11,510 nucleotides of DNA from an uncultured bacterium (lineage in GTDB: Bacteria; Bacteroidota; Bacteroidia; Bacteroidales; Paludibacteraceae): assembly GCA_947074225.1 (NCBI GenBank), contig CAMTOX010000022.1:1-11510 (forward strand), written 5' to 3'. Positions 9,101 through 11,510 of the stretch are shown here, piece after piece; the stretch's first letter is position 1, and the number at the start of each line of letters is the position of its first letter. The position numbers and the translations under genes are program-made. The notes under the pieces are model-generated. The model saw only the letters and a program-made list of their open reading frames with translations. It did no database searches and had not been told where the DNA came from.

Positions 9101-11116
9101 AGGATCTTGAGGATCTGTCATATACCCTAAATCCATAACACCTGAGCTAGTAGTACTTTCGGCACGCATCCAGCAAGTTACCATCAAACTATTCAAAGAA
9201 GAGTTAATAGCTGGTGTTACTGCAATAGATGGATTAGATGAAGATGCCGATCTAAATTCTAATGAATGTGGTGCGCTATTTACTGTAAGAGTAGAAAAAG
9301 CAGTTACTTTAGGATAACCATTATACATTACCGGACGATACCAACATTCTGAAAAACCTCCAGTCGCTATATCATCGAAATTAGACAAATAAGGGAAGTC
9401 TGATATGGTATTGTCACATAAAGTAGATACTGTAGCGGCTTGCGACCATTCACTATATCCATCGGTTCCACAGTTAGAACGCAAATAGATGAAGTATGTC
9501 ATATTTGGTGACAAACCAGTTAAGGCATAAGGATTACTATTTACGGTACCATTAAAGACATTAGCATTAGCAGTCATGTCTGTCATGGCATTTTTAGAAA
9601 TTTTCATCTCCCATGATGTAGCATTATAAGAAGCCCATGTTAAATCACAACCATTGGTAGTAACATTTGATGCTACAATAATTTTTGGACTCGGACATGC
9701 AGGTTGTTCCTCTATCAATACATCGTCAATATAGAATATTGAAGTTTGTTGATAAGTAGAAGTTGTTGTACCAGCAATATCGCCACCATCTACCATAAAG
9801 GCAACAAATTTACCTGCTGTAGCATTTGATAAAGGTAATGTTATTTGTTGCCATGCACTTGCAGCTGTTACTTGAATCGTTGCAATTTCTTGAAATGAAG
9901 ACTCATCATTGGGGTCTGTCATTACTCCAACGTAAAGTTTATTTGAAAGTGATGAAGAATAATACCAGAATGTTACTTGTAAACTGGCAATATCGGCCAC
10001 ATTCAAAGAAGGAGTGGTTGCAATACCTTTAGTAATACGTGGTGAGGTAAAAGTGTCGGAGAAATAGTAACTACCTGTAATTCTCAAACCTGCTAGACCA
10101 TTTTTCTTTGTTCCAGTACAATGTGAATTATAAGCTATACTTGGTGAAGTTCCAGAAGGGAAGCCCGAGCGTACCATCATTCTATTCCAACAATTGGGGT
10201 AAGAGATACCTTCTATAATCCCAACATTTTCAAAATCTTGTGTATAAGGTACATTAACATCATTACACAAGGTAGTAAAAGTTCCAACCGTAGACCAATC
10301 TGTAATATCATTATCTCCACAATCTGCTTTTACGTAGAAATAGTAACTTTTTGAAGGTTGCAAATTAGTTAATGCACAAAAGAAATTAGGAGTAGACACA
10401 TCTAAGACAGATGCTGTAGCAGAAAAATCTGTTATAGGCATGGTGTCTACTTTAACCGAATAGAGTTCTGTCATACTATGACCACTCCAGAGAATTTGAG
10501 CTGAATTAGAGGTTATGCGGTTCGCATTTAACCCGATTGGAGTAGTACATATGGACTCAGCGCCAATATAAACTTCATCAATCAAGATAGCACGACCTGA
10601 ACCATAATTATGCTCAAGGGCAATTTGCACATTAGAAAGATTGCCAATACCGGTTAAAGGGATAATAGCATTAGTCCATTGTGTAGATGGAGTTCCTAAT
10701 GTTTGTAATAAATTCCACGTACCATTAGTAGAGGTACGGTAATAAACCTTTAAAGTATCATTACTTGGTTCTCCAGCGATGATGTACTGGGGAATTGCAT
10801 AAGTAATACTTAATACAGGCGAAACAAATGTAGAAGCATCTGTAGAAGTAGATATCAACTTCACAGCTGCTTGATTCGTCGATGCTGATAATACAGCATA
10901 AGCAGTACCGATGGCTGGAGTTAGAGTGCCCGATCCGGTATTAAATCCGGAGCTACTAGTGCTCCATAAGGTCACACCTGTGGCATCTTGAACCCAACCC
11001 GTTGGTATGCCACTCGAGAAGTCTGTATTTACAGACGAACGAGCTTGACCAAACAAATTTGTGGATATTAATAGCAAGAGGCTATATAATATCCATCTTT
11101 GTAAAAAATTTCTCAT
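1..11116 (-). CDS. Giant multidomain fn3/jelly-roll surface protein with T9SS sorting domain (3' end beyond window)
   Basis: A single open frame of at least 3,705 codons starts at the ATG at 11116-11114. This is the only ATG after the in-frame stop at 11167-11165, and it leads straight into a signal peptide. Domain order: signal peptide (1-25), jelly-roll domain (about 28-189), twelve fn3 plus jelly-roll units (190 to about 3425), short GCDS-type repeats (about 3426-3640), and a T9SS type A sorting domain from about 3641 with IYPNP at 3654-3658. In this family the sorting domain directs export across the outer membrane by the Por/T9SS machinery, usually with cleavage and attachment to surface A-LPS or release. 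The modules are typical non-catalytic binding or spacer domains, so an adhesin or matrix role is inferred. No protease, glycosidase or other catalytic motif was seen. No Shine-Dalgarno sequence precedes the start, as is usual in Bacteroidota. The gene appears to stand alone, divergent from a possible gene at 11498. Confidence 0.93.
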   Translation of the reverse strand, partial: MRNFLQRWILYSLLLLISTNLFGQARSSVNTDFSSGIPTGWVQDATGVTLWSTSSSGFNTGSGTLTPAIGTAYAVLSASTNQAAVKLISTSTDASTFVSPVLSITYAIPQYIIAGEPSNDTLKVYYRTSTNGTWNLLQTLGTPSTQWTNAIIPLTGIGNLSNVQIALEHNYGSGRAILIDEVYIGAESICTTPIGLNANRITSNSAQILWSGHSMTELYSVKVDTMPITDFSATASVLDVSTPNFFCALTNLQPSKSYYFYVKADCGDNDITDWSTVGTFTTLCNDVNVPYTQDFENVGIIEGISYPNCWNRMMVRSGFPSGTSPSIAYNSHCTGTKKNGLAGLRITGSYYFSDTFTSPRITKGIATTPSLNVADIASLQVTFWYYSSSLSNKLYVGVMTDPNDESSFQEIATIQVTAASAWQQITLPLSNATAGKFVAFMVDGGDIAGTTTSTYQQTSIFYIDDVLIEEQPACPSPKIIVASNVTTNGCDLTWASYNATSWEMKISKNAMTDMTANANVFNGTVNSNPYALTGLSPNMTYFIYLRSNCGTDGYSEWSQAATVSTLCDNTISDFPYLSNFDDIATGGFSECWYRPVMYNGYPKVTAFSTLTVNSAPHSLEFRSASSSNPSIAVTPAINSSLNSLMVTCWMRAESTTSSGVMDLGYMTDPQDPTTFTLIETVTPMNNNITYYEFFLSNVTDTNLGNHIAFRHRTSSSSYYYWVDDVKIDSLPSCFVPLKVRASQLTDSSASIIWNHVEKENSWQVKVSSTLMTDLTATADIYDNIVSNPNVTINGLNANTNYYVYVRSACHTDVNDGWASVYNIKTKCSPLAMIPQFEDFESYGSNSYPDCWSRPLIYSTYPKIITSSNNNVLRIAGNASNTTYAVSQPIDVELNTLQVSFDLTPYSITYGGRLEVGVMPNPEDTTTFELVKVINAKTTAQERYYINLNNIALRGLGNCIAIRNVDNSSSSYYWTIDNFKVDYLPSCITPTTLQLDNLTATTAQLSWTPENGETSWNVKISKIQLLYPSDVNAFVLDTTINTTTLTASNLQMGTKYYFYLQSQCTDTVGLWEEIVFTTPCSSITTLPLANDFENETVDVLPNCWTLLYASTSPKVTNNTNSFGGSGNSIYFSGGNAMIAAPEIGLDIHTVRVSFYLSQEGASSGKMHVGVMGDNSDINSFELIDSILVPTYKTQTFYQYDLDATTLTGNSWYFAFKQVTSTAGWYFWLDNLSIELIPSCNTVTNLTYSSLLDTSITVSWAGNDNAISYEYCYGVRGFVPEGNNVTIYSTTQTQAHIGSLTPQTNYDLYVRSICSVDDVSTWTALPLMFTTCTTPESIPLVTDFENATDNANWILNNSTSTGLSKWVIGKGTSASYSNTALYISKDTGMLASHEYNGSSTANVYAYRTVILTPGMYTVEYDWIGEGESTYDYARFALVDPSESLTAGTIASINTGVMPSGKWEIDLADGKLNLSSTWNSVERQFMVNETKIYNLVLYWINDGSVTNNPSFAIDNLSITRERDCRRPKDLSVSRLTYNSAKIMWFSQNGSSFNIKVSSTPIDPEVQDGDFENITGSYYTDNYYDLSDLLPNTTYYFYVQADCGTNEPSVWSRNGTFTTLCAPQALPYTDNFNSYDPEVDVLPSCWFDNYDVFGAVTNNYSATLSKQHPNDQDSMCVKIQSYYYSSTNSTSGEITMRYVKNNVILPEFDEDMNKMYMDFTAYSTTDKCKLRVGVLADPSDMSTFILIDTIDVLKSWNTYTVSFEDIDFGDDYNGNPSTQTTGFISFLLDGASDAAESTMYISNIHVDTISACKAPVSMNVVSTNGNGATLSWKPMSMLDNNWRVQISTVNHRSNVYDLDTDDSIVIDTLVSGSQITVSGLKPNTTYYYYVRPICENNVEGPRFKNAVSFRTDCGVEELPYVESFDSYGTGTGTMVACWDRYYTNVLSTLYPYINSVSASAPGSLYFYATDTTYTYVVLPELDINDLSLLTVSMKARASSLKYYLKLGVMTNPADLNTFTEVSRISVSEISVWQDIIVHLNSYSGNAQYIALLADSTGMLYIDDLIVEESPLCFMPKNVSVLSSTSSSIDVSWGTGNNETSWEVVYGNLGFDPNSATPISVLNSTYTISGLNPSSIYQIYVRANCGITDGYSEWYGPVLGTTTQLPATIPYNTDFEGTNGGWTIENGTQGNQFTIGNDQLNGAYSGNDYLYITNDNGNTCGYTISGATSAVFAYRKFGFDVGRYVISFQWKAGGESSFDYGRFFFTPGDASFTAGSTMIKDTVNVNASWIDLNAANNKKRKMNMNTSWKEELYVLDVTTAGEYNLAFGWCNDYGGGDGLGLCIDDIKVQSLTCMYPTISVDSATATSIKVNWTSDNNNSIIKVSTTSLSLEEIATATADVLNQNVTTNTYTLSGLTPETDYYIYVSNLCSTTDTSIWVSYAITTPAMLPYACDFEQANHSWIFVNGTQGNKFVVDTAIAFGGNKSLYISDNEGVSNTYSTPTSLSSTVYAYKEVYFEPGTYEISYQWRCLGEVSNDYARVFLFPSNKSLTAGTNILYTVSNPTNALAVLDQNVQLNNSAAWQENQTRFKVNAAGIYKVVVGWRNSNSVNNNPPIAIDDVVIEEVMCLAPLVQTSDITISSASLEWFSNSDTILFKVSKELFTLEQIDTVTNNLICNEKIFNKNYALSGLEDYTTYYIYSRVLCSSGDTSEWNIEPFTTQLMVINAPCSFDFETDAKFYLVNGNQRNYFVVGNGVSANGNNSLYITNDGTLNAYSTNLSSVVYATKVINFEQGEYIISYNWLCNAESGYDYGRVFLAPETATITNSTSFMSLTSAPTGWIALDNYAQMSNNTSWSNQEVEFNISTTGNYQLVIGWTNDGSMGVNPPLAIDDIEITKVACMAPIVTTDSITTDAIYLDVVSQTDSFVIFISSTLHSDMYLETVQTTDHVGNKFDFQGLSSQTNYYIYTRSVCSDSTFSNWAINLFRTSCADIYINDTLSYVENFDSYGTLSNTQPECWFNNTTSSYVYPNISTTKYNGVGSLYFYGSSLVTTYSATSKIEGTPINELMMTLRLQVSTLSYHILVGVMSNPDDVNTFITVDSLYCSAISIWEYKEVDFSNYSGEGKHIAFKVGGKVVSYAYVDNVEIMKIPACPNIRNLEVESVTTTNISLSWDSHATNNQYQVKLFVNSDNIDPNTSTALIDTIVNTNSINMTVTNGMYIAYVRRVCSDTEQGNWADIKVVTSCQEIPLPYFESLSGEILPPTCWERYSSLLSSVINGGTLSSSSSGWNRTTVDQGIIGTHMRTNNYGGSHNAWLTTPTFIIDTTAILSFDLALTKYSDATADPTSNFSQSFMVLVSDDAGQSWNMNNATVWNDSIGDHGFLAIPKTAMRYSVDLGKYVGNEIMIAFYSESRRSGGDNFIHLGNVAIKPAASSQLYDDACLGYGYTSNGFNIDAAQMPTSGVYNFSKMVPGATTDSIVRITITVHSNDVTYLTDSMCSGDVYTKYGFQNITAAGTYRRVETSSFGCDSALILTLTVIGGSNNETEINICESELPYQWRGKNYNATGVYNDTTVGNNGCDVIHTLILHVNREYHFSDNYQINDTDLPFVYLDTIFTETTPRGSSTHVLNRKTQAGCDSIYTVTLDVRTVSLTDVYGNDFLDIYPNPIRKDGEVILNANISEAELYDLVVEVFNSAGERVKVLHPETMPILIKD
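197..841 (-). repeat. C-terminal short Cys/GCDS-type repeats before the sorting domain
   Basis: Residues about 3426-3640 form four degenerate repeats of about 45-60 residues. Each has an early Y/F-rich strand, a G.Y or G.F turn and a closing T.L.V strand. The clearest copies read ITAAGTYRRVETSSFGCDS then LTLTV, and YQWRGKNYNATGVYND then GCDVIHTLILHV. The last copy ends AGCDSIYTVTLDV, and the first is the most drifted. This C...Y.W.G..Y..SG.Y...T..GCDS...L.L.V pattern is familiar from stalk regions just before T9SS sorting domains in Bacteroidota. A beta-sandwich stalk or spacer role is inferred. Confidence 0.65.
842..1684 (-). repeat. Repeat unit 12: last fn3 domain + class C choice-of-anchor-J-like module
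   Basis: The fn3 domain (residues 3145-3236) begins CPNIRNL and contains NISLSWDSH and MYIAYVRRVCS. The jelly-roll module (about 3237-3425) opens with Cys3237, PYFESLSG and PPTCWERY. It differs from class A in its middle: it has GTHMRTNNYGGSHNAWL, SFDLALTKYSD and MVLVSDDAGQSWN, and ends with DNFIHLGNVAIKP. These are the features of the choice-of-anchor-J/MAM-like domain also seen at the N-terminus, so the array is bracketed by two class C modules. Confidence 0.76.
1685..2440 (-). repeat. Repeat unit 11: fn3 domain + class A jelly-roll module
   Basis: The fn3 domain (residues 2893-2981) begins CMAPIVT and has NYYIYTRSVCS. The usual core Trp of the LSW strand is missing (IYLDVVSQ), and this is the one fn3 copy clearly without it. 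The class A module (2982-3144) has Cys2982, YVENFDSYGT, ECWFNN, LVGVMSNPDDVNTF and YAYVDNVEIMK. Confidence 0.78.
2441..3256 (-). repeat. Repeat unit 10: fn3 domain + class B jelly-roll module
   Basis: The fn3 domain (residues 2621 to about 2716) begins CLAPLVQ and contains SASLEWFSNSD and TYYIYSRVLCSS. The class B module (about 2717-2892) has APCSFDFET, YLVNGNQRNYFVVGNG, SLYITNDG, YNWLCNAESGYDYGRVFLA, VIGWTNDGSMGVNPPLAIDD and IEITKVAC. Its LTAGT motif has decayed, so it is somewhat shorter than the other B copies. Confidence 0.8.
3257..4075 (-). repeat. Repeat unit 9: fn3 domain + class B jelly-roll module
   Basis: The fn3 domain (residues 2348 to about 2436) begins CMYPTIS and contains SIKVNWTSDNN and DYYIYVSNLCS. 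The class B module (about 2437-2620) has PYACDFEQANHSWIFVNGTQ, GNKFVVDT, SLYISDNEG, VYAYKEVYF, YQWRCLGEVSNDYARVFLF, LTAGTN and IAIDDVVIEE. It is the first of two adjacent B modules that share the VNG(T/N)Q and DYxRVFL forms with unit 10. Confidence 0.8.
4076..4915 (-). repeat. Repeat unit 8: fn3 domain + class B jelly-roll module
   Basis: The fn3 domain (residues 2068 to about 2160) begins CFMPKNV and contains SIDVSWGTGNNETSWEVVYG, IYQIYVRANCG and DGYSEW. The class B module (to 2347) has DFEGTNGGWTIENGTQGNQF, TIGNDQ, YLYITNDNG, VFAYRKFGF, FQWKAGGESSFDYGRFFF, FTAGST and LCIDDIKV. The linker between the two domains has no cysteine. The jelly-roll module instead has its own internal cysteines (NTCGY, GWCND, GLCIDD). 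Confidence 0.8.
4916..5695 (-). repeat. Repeat unit 7: fn3 domain + class A jelly-roll module
   Basis: The fn3 domain (residues 1808-1908) begins CKAPVSM and contains GATLSWKPM and TYYYYVRPICEN. It is slightly longer than the other fn3 copies. The class A module (1909-2067) has Cys1909, LPYVESFDSYG, ACWDRY, KLGVMTNPADLNTF and MLYIDDLIVEE. Confidence 0.79.
5696..6556 (-). repeat. Repeat unit 6: fn3 domain + class A jelly-roll module
   Basis: The fn3 domain (residues 1521-1616) begins CRRPKDL and contains SAKIMWFSQNGSSFNIKVS and TYYFYVQADCG. The class A module (1617-1807) has Cys1617, PYTDNFNSYD, SCWFDN, RVGVLADPSDMSTF and the close TMYISNIHVDT. It carries an insertion relative to units 2-4 and 7 before the final strand (FGDDYNGNPSTQTTGF). 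Confidence 0.78.
6557..7405 (-). repeat. Repeat unit 5: fn3 domain + class B jelly-roll module
   Basis: The fn3 domain (residues 1238-1329) begins CNTVTNL and contains SITVSWAGND and NYDLYVRSICS. The following module (1330-1520) belongs to class B. It has DFENATDNANWILNNST, KWVIGKGTSA, ALYISKDTGM, NVYAYRTV, EYDWIGEGESTYDYARF, LTAGTI and AIDNLSITR. It keeps the linker Cys1330 but lacks the CW motif and the GVMxxPxD motif. Class B resembles a jelly-roll domain I know from large secreted Bacteroidota proteins, recognisable by its NGTQ.NKW.IG and LYISND.G motifs. Confidence 0.8.
7406..8161 (-). repeat. Repeat unit 4: fn3 domain + class A jelly-roll module
   Basis: The fn3 domain (residues 986-1078) begins CITPTTL and contains TAQLSWTPENGETSWNVKIS and KYYFYLQSQC. 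The class A module (1079-1237) has Cys1079, DFENETVDVLPNCWTLL, and a drifted class motif, GVMGDNSDINSF, in which the usual Pro is replaced. It ends GWYFWLDNLSIE. Confidence 0.78.
8162..8920 (-). repeat. Repeat unit 3: fn3 domain + class A jelly-roll module
   Basis: The fn3 domain (residues 733-826) begins CFVPLKV and contains SSASIIWNHV and NYYVYVRSACH. The class A module (827-985) has Cys827, the opening FEDFESYGSN, DCWSRP, VGVMPNPEDTTTF and the final strand SSSSYYWTIDNFKV. That last strand closely matches unit 2, which suggests the two modules are recent relatives. Confidence 0.8.
8921..9697 (-). repeat. Repeat unit 2: fn3 domain + class A jelly-roll module
   Basis: The fn3 domain (residues 474-566) begins CPSPKI. 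It has GCDLTWASYNATSWEMKIS, then GLSPNMTYFIYLRSNCGT and DGYSEWSQ. The class A module (567-732) has Cys567, ECWYRP, GYMTDPQDPTTF and a tyrosine-rich final strand, SSSSYYYWVDDVKID. The end of the fn3 domain is close in DNA sequence to that of unit 8. Confidence 0.8.
9698..10549 (-). repeat. Repeat unit 1: fn3 domain + class A jelly-roll module
   Basis: The fn3 domain spans residues 190-283. It has an opening Cys190, SAQILWSGH in the first sheet, and YYFYVKADCG near its end. The class A jelly-roll (284-473) opens with Cys284, then PYTQDFEN and NCWNRM. It carries the class motif GVMTDPNDESSF and closes with FYIDDVLIEEQ. At about 190 residues it is one of the longest class A copies. Confidence 0.8.
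10550..11035 (-). other. N-terminal choice-of-anchor-J/MAM-like domain (class C, module J0)
   Basis: Residues about 28-189 begin with DFSSGIPTGW, followed by a WSTSSSGFNTGSGT segment, VYYRTSTNGTWNLLQT, an IPLTGIGNLSNVQIALEH strand and the closing ILIDEVYIG. This order (F..G.P.GW, then a Y.. ST.G.W. L strand, then a final I.ID.V.I strand) is typical of the choice-of-anchor-J domains of secreted Bacteroidota proteins, a jelly-roll fold often found with T9SS sorting domains. It lacks the GVMxxPxD motif of the class A modules. Ligand unknown. Confidence 0.72.
11042..11116 (-). other. Sec signal peptide of the giant protein
   Basis: The first 25 residues have a short positive n-region (MRNFLQR), a hydrophobic core (WILYSLLLLIS) and a polar end, NLFGQA. 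This is a standard Sec type I signal peptide, and the FGQA ending resembles the FAQ/FGQ cleavage ends common in Bacteroidota. Cleavage after residue 24 or 25 is likely. No lipobox cysteine is present, so it is not a lipoprotein. Together with the C-terminal sorting domain it predicts Sec export followed by T9SS secretion. Confidence 0.88.
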
Positions 11117-11272
11117 ACAAAACGAATTAGTTAATAAAAAAAATGTTCTATTATTTGTTATCTTTTATATAACCGAAACAATAAACTAGGACTCACCTCA
11201 CTTTAAATCACCTTCGCTTTTTACTACATCTTCACTATTTCAACTATTGTTATTAAAAAAAACAGCAAAGCC

Positions 11273-11289
11273 AACAAATTTATCTTTTT
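11273..11289 (+). repeat. Left arm of a perfect 17-bp inverted repeat
   Basis: The sequence AACAAATTTATCTTTTT at this site is the exact reverse complement of 11353-11369. The arms are separated by 63 bases. The arm includes the TAAATTTG box reading toward the giant gene. Confidence 0.85.
11275..11282 (-). promoter_or_regulatory. Candidate Bacteroidota -7 box for the giant gene
   Basis: On the minus strand this site reads TAAATTTG, a full match to the TAnnTTTG -7 element of the primary sigma factor of Bacteroidota. No clear TTTG -33 element lies at the expected distance; only a T-rich run near 11293-11301 is present. The implied leader to the ATG is about 150 bases, which is long. Promoter activity is therefore inferred, not certain. 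Confidence 0.45.
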
Positions 11290-11352
11290 TAAATAAAAAA
11301 AACTATACCTTCCTAACTCTCATAGAACAAAGATGGTTCATTTAATAGTAAG

Positions 11353-11369
11353 AAAAAGATAAATTTGTT
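11353..11369 (-). repeat. Right arm of a perfect 17-bp inverted repeat
   Basis: The plus strand reads AAAAAGATAAATTTGTT here, the exact reverse complement of 11273-11289. It includes a TAAATTTG box reading toward the possible gene at 11498. The match does not extend outward beyond the 17 bases. Confidence 0.85.
11360..11367 (+). promoter_or_regulatory. Candidate Bacteroidota -7 box for the possible plus-strand gene
   Basis: On the plus strand this site reads TAAATTTG, matching TAnnTTTG. It sits 130 bases before the ATG at 11498. An exact TTTG -33 element is missing, with only a partial match around GGTTCATTTA (11335-11344). It is the mirror image of the box at 11275-11282. Confidence 0.42.
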
Positions 11370-11497
11370 ACTACTGAAAAATAATTTATTAATTAATCAT
11401 ATACAATTGATTGATACACAGTATACATAAATATACACTTAATAATTACGCATATTTATTCGAAAAAATATTATTAATTTAGTTTAACTTTTTAACT

Positions 11498-11510
11498 ATG
11501 AAAAAATATT
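11498..11510 (+). CDS. Possible start of a divergent gene (only 4 codons visible)
   Basis: The window ends with ATG AAA AAA TAT T, giving MKKY. This is a common opening of Bacteroidota signal peptides and many other genes. It is preceded by an AT-rich leader without a Shine-Dalgarno sequence, as expected in this phylum, and by a promoter-like box at 11360. Nothing can be said about its product. The ATG could also be chance in such AT-rich DNA. Confidence 0.4.

Larger units (their letters stand above)
11117..11497. other. Divergent AT-rich intergenic region
   Basis: These 381 bases separate the minus-strand giant gene from a possible plus-strand gene. The sequence is very AT-rich with several A and T tracts (for example the A-run near 11254-11261 and T-run near 11285-11290). 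No convincing ORF, tRNA or riboswitch was seen. It holds a 17-bp inverted repeat with two outward-facing promoter-like boxes, annotated separately. There is no GC-rich hairpin with a T-run that would make a terminator. Confidence 0.75.

Noticed and set aside
842..10549. Recurring blocks, considered as a CRISPR array or DNA-level tandem repeat
   Set aside because: The periodicity is about 750-860 bases, imperfect at DNA level and explained by protein domain repeats. There are no short identical repeats with unique spacers.
11273..11369. Inverted repeat considered as an intrinsic terminator
   Set aside because: The arms are AT-rich with a 63-base loop, and the site lies upstream of the genes, so it fits neither a stable hairpin nor the right position.
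11391..11400. AATTAATCAT/TTAATTAAT palindrome-like AT runs in the intergenic region, considered as an operator
   Set aside because: Such short AT palindromes are expected by chance in this composition, and nothing else marks the site.

Overview
The window is almost entirely one giant gene on the minus strand. It starts at an ATG at 11116-11114 and stays open in the same frame to the left edge, giving at least 3,705 codons with no stop or frameshift seen. The reading frame was followed through conserved cysteine codons spaced along the whole gene. The protein has a Sec signal peptide at its N-terminus. At the left edge it has a type IX secretion system (T9SS) C-terminal sorting domain with a D-I-Y-P-N-P motif, about 50 residues before the sequence runs out. 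The gene therefore probably ends only some tens of bases beyond position 1, for a total near 3,720-3,735 residues (inference from the usual sorting-domain length).

Between these ends the protein is modular. One N-terminal jelly-roll domain of the choice-of-anchor-J/MAM type is followed by twelve units. Each unit is a fibronectin type III (fn3) domain of about 90-100 residues and then a 160-190 residue jelly-roll-like domain. By motif the jelly-roll modules fall into three classes in the order C-A-A-A-A-B-A-A-B-B-B-A-C. A shorter region of roughly four cysteine-containing repeats (two ending in GCDS) leads into the sorting domain. Cysteines recur at fixed places, which suggests one disulfide per fn3 domain and another in each class A domain. 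I infer a very long, secreted, surface-anchored or released adhesin or matrix protein. No catalytic domain was recognised.

The T9SS signals, AT-rich sequence, lack of a Shine-Dalgarno sequence and TAnnTTTG promoter boxes point to the phylum Bacteroidota, probably a Bacteroidales member with a T9SS. Genus cannot be told.

From 11117 to 11497 lies an AT-rich divergent intergenic region. It carries a perfect 17-bp inverted repeat, and each arm contains an outward-facing TAAATTTG box, one for each direction. At 11498 a plus-strand gene may begin (MKKY...), but only four codons are visible. No RNA genes, CRISPR arrays, insertion sequences or other genes were found.
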